A stretch of 64,000 nucleotides of DNA from Enterocloster asparagiformis (GTDB lineage: Bacteria; Bacillota; Clostridia; Lachnospirales; Lachnospiraceae): assembly GCA_018380885.1 (NCBI GenBank), contig JAGZSY010000015.1:1-64000 (forward strand), read 5' to 3'. This document shows, piece after piece, positions 45,746 through 53,178 of the stretch. The position numbers were made by a program, and so were the translations under genes. A model generated the notes under the pieces. It was not told where the DNA came from. It searched no databases and was given only the letters and a program-made list of their open reading frames with translations. Every line of letters begins with the position of its first letter. The stretch's first letter is position 1.

Positions 45746-46843
45746 TTATTTCTGCAATCCCAGGCCCTTGCTCACATTGACCACAAAATCCTGGACGTTG
45801 GTCACAATGCTCTTGGCCGACAGGCTGCCCCTGTCGCCCAGCTTGTTCACCGCAAATTCGGAGACGTCCACGCTGTAAAAATAGACCTGGCGGATCGTCC
45901 CGTCCGGCAACACCCGGAAAGAGGGCGTCATGTTGCCGGTGGCGATGGAATGCAGGGTGGTGGCCATGCAGATCACGGTCGTAGCCTTGCGGACACAATC
46001 CCGCATAGCGTTCTGGCCCTCGTACACATCGCTGTAGACCTCGGGCAGGGGGCCGTCGTCGCGGATGGAGCCCACCAGCACAAAGGGGACCTGCTTCTTC
46101 ACGCAGCTGTACATGATGCCATTGTCGATGCCTTCCTTTTCGATAAACTCCGGGATGGAGCCGTGCAGCTTCACCTGGTTGATGGTGTCGATGTGATTGT
46201 AGTGCCCGTTGGGCTGGCTGTGCTGGGTGTAGATGTTCTGTCCCAGGGCAGTCTTTAAGTAAGCGCCCTCCAGGTCATGGGTGGCCAGGGCGTTTCCGGC
46301 CAGCAGGGCGTCCACGTAGCCGTTCATCACCAGGCGCGAGAACGCCTCCCTGGAGTCGGAGTCAAAGGCGCAGGCCGGGCCCATTACCCACACCACATAG
46401 CCGTGGTCCCTCTCATATTGCAGCAGCTCATAAATATTGTCGTAATCCTTTGAAAACGCAGTCTCCCTGGTTCTTCTCTGGCGGAATGCAAAGGCCTCGT
46501 CATGGCCGCCGACCCCTTCATCAAAACCGTTGGGGTACACAAAAATTCCATCCTCACAGTTCTCCGTGCGCCCGGTGAATACCAGATCCCCCGCTTTCAG
46601 GTTTCGGAACTCCCGAACCGCGATCTTTCCATTCTCATACACGGCCACACAGTCCATCCTGCTCTCCTCGGCCAGCAGCCATTGGCCGTTTACCTTGAAA
46701 TATTCGGGAAATATGGTGGTCGCATGGTAATTCTTAGGAGCCACCTTGTCCCTGGGAGCCGGCGACAGCACCGCGTCCGGCGCGTTTACAAACATTTCCC
46801 CGGAAAAATCCGGCGCTGCATATTTTACAAGTTCAAATGCCAT
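45746..46843 (-). CDS. TIGR00300-family (LOR/SDH, archaeal ornithine cyclodeaminase-like) protein
   Basis: 365 residues. Conserved stretches VMGPACAFDSDSREAF, ALLAGNALATHDLEGA, HYNHIDTINQVKLHGSI, VPFVLVGSIRDDGPLPEVY and ATTVICMATTLHSIATGNM match the TIGR00300 family, also found as the C-terminal domain of cyanobacterial ArgZ/AgrE, which makes proline from ornithine with NAD. The N-terminal 90 residues are beta-rich. The start at 46843 (MAFEL) was preferred over MKMAFEL because AAGGAG would be too close to the latter. It follows cysK by 64 bp. The actual substrate is uncertain. Confidence 0.68.
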   Translation of the reverse strand: MAFELVKYAAPDFSGEMFVNAPDAVLSPAPRDKVAPKNYHATTIFPEYFKVNGQWLLAEESRMDCVAVYENGKIAVREFRNLKAGDLVFTGRTENCEDGIFVYPNGFDEGVGGHDEAFAFRQRRTRETAFSKDYDNIYELLQYERDHGYVVWVMGPACAFDSDSREAFSRLVMNGYVDALLAGNALATHDLEGAYLKTALGQNIYTQHSQPNGHYNHIDTINQVKLHGSIPEFIEKEGIDNGIMYSCVKKQVPFVLVGSIRDDGPLPEVYSDVYEGQNAMRDCVRKATTVICMATTLHSIATGNMTPSFRVLPDGTIRQVYFYSVDVSEFAVNKLGDRGSLSAKSIVTNVQDFVVNVSKGLGLQK

Positions 46844-46907
46844 TTTCATCTCTCCTTTTATCTCACGTACTCCGGGGGCGGCGTTTAAAGCCGCGCCCCA
46901 GGGCTTT

Positions 46908-47843
46908 CTACGCCTCCATAAACAGCGGCGTGGAGTAATACCGGTCCCCGCTGTCCGGCAGCAGCACGACGATGGTCTTGCCCGCGTATTCCTCCTGCCG
47001 CGCCAGCTCCATAGCTGCAAACAGAGCCGCCCCAGAGGAAATCCCCACCAGCATCCCCTCTGTTTTCGCCAGGAGCTTCGCCCCGGTAAACGCGTCCTCA
47101 TCCTCCACAGTCACGATCTCGTCGTAAACCCCCACGTCCAGAACCTTGGGGACAAAGCCCGCCCCGATGCCCTGGATTTTGTGGGGGCCGCCGTGCCCCT
47201 GGGAGAGCACCGGCGAGCCGGCCGGCTCCATCGCCACCACCTTGAGGGCCGGGTTCATTTTCTTCAGATACCGGCCGGTTCCGGTGATGGTGCCGCCGGT
47301 TCCCACGCCGGCCACGAACACATCCACCTGCCCGTCCGCGTCCTCCCAGATTTCCGGACCCGTGGTCAGTTCGTGGGCCTTCGGATTCTCCGGATTGTCA
47401 AACTGGCCGGGGATAAAGCTTCCGGGAATCTCCCCCGCCAGCTCCTCCGCCTTCTCGATGGCGCCTGTCATGCCCCGCTCACCGGGCGTCAGCACGATCT
47501 CCGCCCCGTAGGCTTTGAGGATATTGCGCCGCTCCATGCTCATGGTGTCCGGCATGGTCAGAATCATGCGGTATCCCTTGGCCGCGGCGATGGAGGCCAG
47601 GCCGATGCCCGTATTTCCCGAAGTGGGTTCAATGATCACGGCTCCCGGCTTTAAATCGCCGCTTTGCTCCGCCGCCTCAATCATCGCTTTTCCCACACGG
47701 TCCTTCACGCTGCCGGCGGGATTAAAATATTCCACCTTGGCCAGCAGGCGGGCCTTCAGACCCTCCTTCTTCTCCAGGTTCACCAGCTCCACCAGAGGCG
47801 TTTTCCCGACCAGCTCAATCGCTCCCTTATAAATCGTTCCCAT
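46908..47843 (-). CDS. cysK: Cysteine synthase (O-acetylserine sulfhydrylase)
   Basis: 311 residues, PLP fold type II. PLP lysine in NPAGSVKDR, substrate loop TSGNTG, phosphate loop GTGGTITGTG and late GISSGAAL. It makes cysteine from O-acetylserine and sulfide. The start at 47843 has GAGGAG. A strong sigma-A promoter lies 70 bp upstream. Confidence 0.95.
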   Translation of the reverse strand: MGTIYKGAIELVGKTPLVELVNLEKKEGLKARLLAKVEYFNPAGSVKDRVGKAMIEAAEQSGDLKPGAVIIEPTSGNTGIGLASIAAAKGYRMILTMPDTMSMERRNILKAYGAEIVLTPGERGMTGAIEKAEELAGEIPGSFIPGQFDNPENPKAHELTTGPEIWEDADGQVDVFVAGVGTGGTITGTGRYLKKMNPALKVVAMEPAGSPVLSQGHGGPHKIQGIGAGFVPKVLDVGVYDEIVTVEDEDAFTGAKLLAKTEGMLVGISSGAALFAAMELARQEEYAGKTIVVLLPDSGDRYYSTPLFMEA

Positions 47844-47911
47844 CACAGTCTCCTCTCTCCACATGGCGTGGATCGTGCTTTATTTCATAGTTACTTGCTA
47901 GGTTTAGTGGG

Positions 47912-47940
47912 ATTATATTCCCTCGCCGCTTTTTTGTCAA
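47912..47940 (-). promoter_or_regulatory. cysK promoter
   Basis: Minus-strand -35 TTGACA (47935-47940), 17-bp spacer, -10 TATAAT (47912-47917): full consensus. No T-box or SAM riboswitch was seen in the short leader. Confidence 0.88.
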
Positions 47941-47961
47941 TGCCGTTCCGGAAAATTTTAT

Positions 47962-47989
47962 TTGTAATTTTACCGTACAGGTCTATAAT
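47962..47989 (+). promoter_or_regulatory. Promoter of the 48031 lipoprotein gene
   Basis: -35 TTGTAA (47962-47967), 16-bp spacer, -10 TATAAT (47984-47989), 42 bp before the start codon. It is back to back with the cysK promoter. Confidence 0.72.
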
Positions 47990-48030
47990 AGATAACAGCA
48001 TTTGAATTTATGACAAATGGAGGTTTTAAA

Positions 48031-48624
48031 ATGAAGCGTTTAATGCGATACATAGCCTGTACCCTGGCCGCTCTTCTGTGCCTTGGCGCCCTGGCGGGGT
48101 GCTCTGCCCGGAACAGCTCGGACAGCAAGCTGATCCTGGATGGGAACAAGTTCAACATCGACAAATGCACCATTCAGGAGATAACGTCCGCGGGCTTTAA
48201 CCTGGAAACGGACGTGGACGCGGACCAGAACATCCCCGCCGGCACCATGCTGGCCCACCCCATTCTCCTGTTGAAAAAGGGTGTGCCCGCCGCCAGCGCG
48301 GTGATCGCCAATCCCGGCAAAACGGACCTGCCCCTCTCCCAGTGCCGCGTGTACAAGCTGACCGGCTTCTACACCATCGACGGCACGGACGGCGCCTCAC
48401 AGGTTATTTACGGGGGCACTGATTTCAAGGGCTACGACCGGAGTAAGGTAGAAAAGTCCATGGGCCGCCCGGACAACGCGGACAAGGACACCGATCTCTC
48501 CACGCTGGACAAATTCGAGTATTCCGGCCCCAGCTACATGGCGCTGTTCTCCTTCGGCGAGGACGGAGTCATTACGGATATTGAGCTCGACCATACGGGA
48601 TATTCAGTGAACAGCCCTTCGTAA
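48031..48624 (+). CDS. Small lipoprotein of unknown function
   Basis: 197 residues. Signal peptide with lipobox LGALAGCSA (Cys near residue 24). The mature part has LILDGNKFNIDKCTIQEITSAGF, a stretch that recurs in Gram-positive lipoproteins but to which I cannot assign a domain, then an acidic C-terminal half (SMGRPDNADKDTDLST). GGAGG precedes the ATG at 48031. It is a single-gene unit between a promoter and a terminator. Confidence 0.75.
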   Translation: MKRLMRYIACTLAALLCLGALAGCSARNSSDSKLILDGNKFNIDKCTIQEITSAGFNLETDVDADQNIPAGTMLAHPILLLKKGVPAASAVIANPGKTDLPLSQCRVYKLTGFYTIDGTDGASQVIYGGTDFKGYDRSKVEKSMGRPDNADKDTDLSTLDKFEYSGPSYMALFSFGEDGVITDIELDHTGYSVNSPS

Positions 48625-48699
48625 CCGTGCCGTCGTTTCACCGCGTTCCGCCAAGCCGCGCCCGCCGGTCTGACCGCTGGGCGCGGCCGGCGGAGATAA

Positions 48700-48747
48700 A
48701 ACGCCCGCCATTCACGGCGCTTTTGCCGGAATAACGGGCGTTTTTCA
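48700..48747. terminator. Bidirectional terminator
   Basis: Arms AAAACGCCCG / CGGGCGTTTT with a 27-nt loop, T runs on both strands, between the convergent lipoprotein and NSS genes. Confidence 0.8.
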
Positions 48748-48748
48748 A

Positions 48749-50104
48749 TCAGCCGATACCTCCGTAGAGGATACCGAGAATGAACACGATTACAGCTAAC
48801 GGCACGTAAACATACTTGGCCAGGGGGCCGAAATACGCGCTCAGCTTCTTTTTGCGTCCCTGCTCCATCTCTTCTCTGATTTTGTCAAATCCCAGCACAT
48901 AGTAGATAGAAAACGCGCCCAGCACCGCGCCAAAGGGCACTACGATGATGGTGATAAAGTCCATCCAGGACCCCACCTTTGGCTCCGCCTCCAGGAATAC
49001 GCCCACGCTCAGCGTAATCAGGCCGCAGAGCAGCACGGCGGTCTTTCTGGACAGCTTGAAACGGTTCTGCCAGGATTCGCACACCGCCTCGAACATATTG
49101 ACCAGGCTGGTGATTCCGGCAAACACCACGGACACGAAGAACAGGATGGAAAACAGCTGTCCCATGGGCATCTGTCGGAAAATGTTGGGCAGGGTGATAA
49201 ACATCAGCGGCGGCCCTGCATTGGGCTGGATACCGAAGGCAAACACCGCGGGCATGATCGCCAACGCGGACAGCATGGCGGCCAACGTATCGAAAAACGC
49301 TGTCTGAATGGACGCCCTGGGAATATCCTCATCCTTTTTTAAGTAGGTGCCGTAGACGATCATTCCCGATCCCGTGATGGACAGGGAGAAAAACGCTTGT
49401 CCCATTGCCATCACCCAGGTATCCACTTTTAACAGATATTCCCATTTTGGTACAAACAGAAATCTGTACCCCTCTGCCGCTCCGGGCAGAAAAGCCACGC
49501 GGATCGCCAGGATCGCAAACAGCACGAAAAAGGACGGCATCAGCACCTTGTTGATCTTCTCAATTCCGCTGGCCACGCCGAACATCAGGATCGCCATCGC
49601 CATCGCCACCACGATCACATGCCATGGAATACTTCCGAACTCCCCTGTGGCCTGGCTGAAGTACGCGGCGGCGTCCGTGGTCAGAATCGTATTGGTCAGG
49701 GAGCCGAACAGCGAGCGCACCACCCAGCCCACAATGATCGCGTAGCCGATGGCGATTCCCAGAGATCCCAAAAGTGGAATCCATCCCAGGGCATACCCCA
49801 GCTTTCCCTTACCCCGTGAAGCCCAGCAATACTCATAGGACCCCAGAGTGCCGGTCCTGGCCCTGCGCCCGATGGCAAACTCCGCCGACAGGCCCACCAG
49901 GCCGAACAGCGTGATAAAAATCGCGTACGGAACCAGGAACGCGGCTCCGCCGTACTGGCCCACCCGGTACGGGAACATCCAGATGTTCCCCATGCCCACG
50001 GCAGATCCCACGCAGGCCAGGATAAAGCCCAGGCTTGTCTTGAAACCGCCGTTCTGGTGGCCTTTATGTTTCTGGGCTCCATCGCCCTTAAAACCATCCC
50101 CCAT
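48749..50104 (-). CDS. Neurotransmitter:sodium symporter (NSS/SNF) family transporter
   Basis: 451 residues, 11-12 helices. The first helix carries the Na+ and substrate site (FILACVGSAVGMGNIWMFPYRVGQYGGAAFL), with later ITSLVNMFEAVCES and GSWMDFITIIVVPFGAVLG. Bacterial members such as LeuT and Tyt1 import amino acids with sodium. The first 20 residues are a His/Lys-rich tail. The specificity is unknown. RBS AGAGGTG lies before the ATG. Confidence 0.92.
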   Translation of the reverse strand: MGDGFKGDGAQKHKGHQNGGFKTSLGFILACVGSAVGMGNIWMFPYRVGQYGGAAFLVPYAIFITLFGLVGLSAEFAIGRRARTGTLGSYEYCWASRGKGKLGYALGWIPLLGSLGIAIGYAIIVGWVVRSLFGSLTNTILTTDAAAYFSQATGEFGSIPWHVIVVAMAMAILMFGVASGIEKINKVLMPSFFVLFAILAIRVAFLPGAAEGYRFLFVPKWEYLLKVDTWVMAMGQAFFSLSITGSGMIVYGTYLKKDEDIPRASIQTAFFDTLAAMLSALAIMPAVFAFGIQPNAGPPLMFITLPNIFRQMPMGQLFSILFFVSVVFAGITSLVNMFEAVCESWQNRFKLSRKTAVLLCGLITLSVGVFLEAEPKVGSWMDFITIIVVPFGAVLGAFSIYYVLGFDKIREEMEQGRKKKLSAYFGPLAKYVYVPLAVIVFILGILYGGIG

Positions 50105-50138
50105 TCATTTCACCTCTTGTTTTTTGATATACCCATAT

Positions 50139-50167
50139 AGACTATCAGATAATAGGGGATTAGTCAA
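50139..50167 (-). promoter_or_regulatory. NSS transporter promoter
   Basis: Minus-strand -35 TTGACT (50162-50167), 17-bp spacer, -10 TAGTCT (50139-50144). Confidence 0.6.
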
Positions 50168-50273
50168 ATAAATGTGGCTGGTTTTCTCAGGAAAAGCCGC
50201 GTTTTATGGACGTTTTACGGATGTTTTACGACAGTGAGGCCGGGCTGCGGGGCTTACAGTGGACCGGCGGACG

Positions 50274-50530
50274 GCCGCTCTTTTGGCCGGTTGCAGCGGG
50301 ACGCGGCGGCCCGGCGATTTCCGGCGGCCCGGTGGCCTGCCGCTCTTTTGGCTGGCTACAACGGAGCGTGGCGGCGAGGCGATTTCCGGCGGCCCGGCGG
50401 CCTGCCGCTCTTTTGGCCGGTTGCAGCTGGACGCGACGGACCGGCGATTTCCGGCGGCCCGGCGGCCTGCCGCTCTTTTAGCCGGTTACAACCGGATGCC
50501 ACGAGGCGGTTTCCAGCAGGCGGCCGCCAC
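50274..50530. repeat. 65-bp GC-rich tandem repeat (about four copies)
   Basis: Units begin GCCGCTCTTTTGG at 50274, 50339, 50404 and 50469; the first three are full length (65 bp) and very similar, the fourth degenerates after about 30 bp. Each has GGCCGCTCTTTTGGCC, able to form a small hairpin, and CCGGCGATTTCCGG. Since 65 is not a multiple of 3 and the open frames across it change frame per unit, it is non-coding. It fills most of the 480 bp between the NSS and spmA genes; the flanks show nothing further. Confidence 0.9.
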
Positions 50531-50585
50531 GCGGCAGGACATAGGCGGGCGGAAGCCGGGGGCTTTGAGGCGGTCAAAAATCACA

Positions 50586-51179
50586 TTAACGTTTTCTCCT
50601 CCCCAGCACCTTCACAGCGATCACCGCCACCACCGTGGACAGCAGGGTGGCCGCCAGCGCCGGCCCCACAATCGCCGCCGGGTTCACGCTCCCGTACTGG
50701 CTGCGGTAGGCGATCATGTTGATGGGTATTAATTGGAGGGAGGAGATATTGATGATCAGAAAGGTACACATCTCATTGCTGGCCGTGCCGGGTGACAGCT
50801 CGCCCCGCTCCTCCTCCACCTTTTTTAGCTCCTCCATGGCCTTTAAACCCGCGGGCGTAGCCGCCCAGCCCAGCCCCAGGATATTGGCGATCATATTGAC
50901 GGATATCTGTTTAGCCGCCTCGCTCTTAGGTGAAAGGCGGGGGAACAGAAAGCGCAGCACCGGGCTCATACGGCGGGAGAGCTGGTCGATCAGGCCTGCC
51001 CGCTTGCCCACCTCCAGCACGCCGGTCCACAAGGTCATAACCCCCAGCATGGTGATGCACAGCGTGACCGCCTCCTTTGCCGAGGTCAGCGCCCCCTCGG
51101 TCACCGCCGCCAGCTGTCCGTGAAACGCCCCCCATAAAACTCCAATCAGAATCATACCCGCCCAAAGATAATTTAACAT
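50586..51179 (-). CDS. spmA: Spore maturation protein A
   Basis: 197 residues, nucleoside-recognition (Gate) family membrane protein. Typical stretches are AKEAVTLCITMLGVMTLWTGVLEV, MIANILGLGWAATPAGLKAMEEL and FLIINISSLQLIPINMIAYRSQYGS. It works with SpmB in spore dehydration. The ribosome site is GGAGGG. In most Firmicutes spmA is directly upstream of spmB; here they are 18 kb apart in the same orientation. A GCATA-like hexamer near 51213 might be part of a sporulation sigma promoter, but the match is poor. Confidence 0.9.
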   Translation of the reverse strand: MLNYLWAGMILIGVLWGAFHGQLAAVTEGALTSAKEAVTLCITMLGVMTLWTGVLEVGKRAGLIDQLSRRMSPVLRFLFPRLSPKSEAAKQISVNMIANILGLGWAATPAGLKAMEELKKVEEERGELSPGTASNEMCTFLIINISSLQLIPINMIAYRSQYGSVNPAAIVGPALAATLLSTVVAVIAVKVLGRRKR

Positions 51180-51248
51180 TTTCCCTCCGCAGGAATGTTA
51201 TTATTATCAGCCTATGCCGGTAAATTTCATTTTATATCTTTAAAACTT

Positions 51249-51279
51249 AAAAGCAGGGCTGTCCCGGCGGAAGCCCTGC
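51249..51279 (-). terminator. Hairpin with minus-strand T tail upstream of spmA
   Basis: Arms GCAGGGCT / AGCCCTGC with an 11-nt loop and TTTT on the minus strand. No minus-strand gene lies upstream, so it may stop antisense transcription from the right or sit in a long spmA leader. The remaining 51280-51459 shows no gene. Confidence 0.4.
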
Positions 51280-51459
51280 CCGACAAATGAAAGCACATTT
51301 TGGGTTCGCCCCGTGTCTATAAATCCCATTGGATGCGGTCCGCTTGCCCACCATTTTTACAGAGCCGTTGAATATAGAAAGCCTGCCCGCAAAGGCCCTT
51401 TTTCGCAGGTGCATTTTTCGTAAGAATTATTACGCTTCTTTACCATTTCCTGAACTCCA

Positions 51460-51490
51460 TTGACCTTGGAGCAACTCCATAGTGTAAGTT
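51460..51490 (+). promoter_or_regulatory. MerR-type promoter with 19-bp spacer
   Basis: -35 TTGACC (51460-51465), 19-bp spacer, -10 TAAGTT (51485-51490). The spacer holds a dyad, ACCTTGGAG-CAA-CTCCATAGT (7 of 9 positions pair), the layout of MerR-family promoters, in which the regulator twists over-long spacers. The direct repeat AACTCCAT also flanks it. It controls the cell-wall-repeat gene at 51545. Confidence 0.72.
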
Positions 51491-51544
51491 GGTCTTGTCA
51501 AACAGAACGACAAGGAGTACGAACACGAAAGGAGACAATATATT

Positions 51545-52969
51545 ATGAAAAAGAACATGAAGCTGCTGCTGATTCCATGTACGGCCGCGGCGCTCACCCT
51601 TGGAAGCGCGATGATATCCTTCGCCGCCACCGGCTGGGCTGAGGAGAACGGACAGTGGGTTTACTACAACTCGGACGGCAGCAGGGCCACCGACGTATTT
51701 AAGAAATCCGGAAACGGCTGGTTTTACCTGGACGACGACGGCTATATGGCCAAAAGTACCATCGTGGAGGTGGACGATAACTACTATTACGTGAACTCCG
51801 TTGGCGCCATGGTTTCCAACGAGTGGCGCGAGGTTGAAAATGAGGACAGCGGCGACGGCGAACCGGACACCTGGTGGTATTACCTGCAGGCAAACGGCAA
51901 AGCCGTTAAGAAATCCGGCTCCAGCGACAGCGTGCGCACCGCTACCCTTCCCACCGCCTCCGGCAGCGCCAAGTTCATCTTCGACGAGGAAGGCCATATG
52001 CTCACCGGATGGATCGATGAGAACGGCGAGATGCTCACCGACGATGACGCCTGGAAAGAGGGCGTGTACTACTGCGGCACTGAGGATGGCGGCCGGATGG
52101 CAAGCGGATGGAAGTACCTGGAGGCTGAGGCCGAGGAAGGCGACGACGATCGGGAAGGCGACGGTTACTATTTCTACTTCAATCCCAACGGCAAGAAGGT
52201 GAAGGACACCGAGAGCAAAAAGATCAACGGCCGCAAATACCGTTTCAACGAAAACGGCGTGGCGCAGTTTGAGTGGTATGCAAAGCCCGGCACGGAGGTT
52301 GCCAGCGGCTCCAACCTGTACTACAGCACAGAGGAACAGTGCTGGCTGTCCACCGGATGGTTCAAGACGGTTCCCGGTGAGGACGTCGATCCCGAGGCGC
52401 ACGACGACGATGAGCCGTACTGGTTCTATGCGGACTCCAACGGCGAACTGGCAGCCGGGGAAATCAAGACCATCAAGGGTCAGAAATACGGCTTTGATCC
52501 GGTTGGAAAAATGCTGCACGGCCTGTACAAGATCACCTTTGACGAGGATGGAAGGACCATCCTGGAGGCTGAGGAAATCGAATCCGAGAGCGATCTGCCC
52601 GATGAGGATGAGAATGTATCCGTTTACTACTTTGGCGACTCCCCCAAGGAGGGCGCTATGAAAACCGGTACCTGTACGCTGGATATCGACGGCGAGAAGC
52701 ACTACTACAAGTTTAAGACCTCCGGCAGCGACAAGGGCGCGGGCGTCGACAAGATCGACGGGGATTCCATTTACATCAAGGGCAAACGCGTCGAGGCCGA
52801 GGAAGGCTCCAAATACGAGAGCATCGAGTACAAGGGCGAGAATTACCTTGTAAGCACCTCCGGCAAGATCATGAAGAGCAAAAAGAATATCAAGGACAGT
52901 GACGACAACTACTACTGCACTGACAGCAAGGGTATCATCACCTACAAGGGAAGCGAAAAGAAGGATTAA
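51545..52969 (+). CDS. Secreted cell-wall-binding-repeat protein
   Basis: 474 residues. Signal peptide 1-28 (LLLIPCTAAALTLGSAMISFAA). The whole mature part is made of choline-binding-like (CW_binding_1) units: GWAEENGQWVYYNSDGSR, GNGWFYLDDDGYMA, NYYYVNSVGAMV, KYRFNENGVAQF, KYGFDPVGKML, down to NYYCTDSKGIITY. Acidic inserts lie between units. No catalytic domain is present. AAAGGAG stands before the ATG; the promoter is MerR-type. Probably a surface protein held to wall polymers. Confidence 0.87.
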   Translation: MKKNMKLLLIPCTAAALTLGSAMISFAATGWAEENGQWVYYNSDGSRATDVFKKSGNGWFYLDDDGYMAKSTIVEVDDNYYYVNSVGAMVSNEWREVENEDSGDGEPDTWWYYLQANGKAVKKSGSSDSVRTATLPTASGSAKFIFDEEGHMLTGWIDENGEMLTDDDAWKEGVYYCGTEDGGRMASGWKYLEAEAEEGDDDREGDGYYFYFNPNGKKVKDTESKKINGRKYRFNENGVAQFEWYAKPGTEVASGSNLYYSTEEQCWLSTGWFKTVPGEDVDPEAHDDDEPYWFYADSNGELAAGEIKTIKGQKYGFDPVGKMLHGLYKITFDEDGRTILEAEEIESESDLPDEDENVSVYYFGDSPKEGAMKTGTCTLDIDGEKHYYKFKTSGSDKGAGVDKIDGDSIYIKGKRVEAEEGSKYESIEYKGENYLVSTSGKIMKSKKNIKDSDDNYYCTDSKGIITYKGSEKKD

Positions 52970-52987
52970 TATCCGACATCACACACC

Positions 52988-53018
52988 GGAGACCGCGCAA
53001 AAAGCGGTCTCCGTTTTT
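52988..53018 (+). terminator. Terminator after the cell-wall-repeat gene
   Basis: Perfect 9-bp stem GGAGACCGC / GCGGTCTCC with a 7-nt loop, followed by GTTTTTT. Confidence 0.92.
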
Positions 53019-53036
53019 TGTGCCACAGGCTGTCTA

Positions 53037-53065
53037 TAGACTTTTTTACAAATTTAACCTATACT
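53037..53065 (+). promoter_or_regulatory. Candidate promoter of the sigma-factor fusion gene
   Basis: -35 TAGACT (53037-53042), 17-bp spacer, -10 TATACT (53060-53065), about 110 bp before the start. A typical ECF-type AAC/CGT promoter was not clearly seen. Confidence 0.45.
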
Positions 53066-53178
53066 TCATCTCAGTAAATATTTTATTTTTATAAAACGGA
53101 AGGGTGACGGGGCGGTACTAAGTAATAGATATCAGAAAACTGCCGGCAAAAATCACACAGATATATGAGGAGAAGGAA

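Noticed and set aside
50274..50530. Possible CRISPR array
   Set aside because: The 65-bp units are contiguous without unique spacers, and no cas genes are present.
50174..50732. Three overlapping plus-strand frames over the minisatellite
   Set aside because: The same repeat peptide appears in changing frames because the unit is 65 bp; this shows non-coding repeat DNA.
51440..52702. 420-codon minus-strand frame opposite the cell-wall-repeat gene
   Set aside because: It is antisense to a gene with signal peptide, ribosome site, promoter and clear repeat domains; its protein has no recognisable features and arises from strong codon bias.
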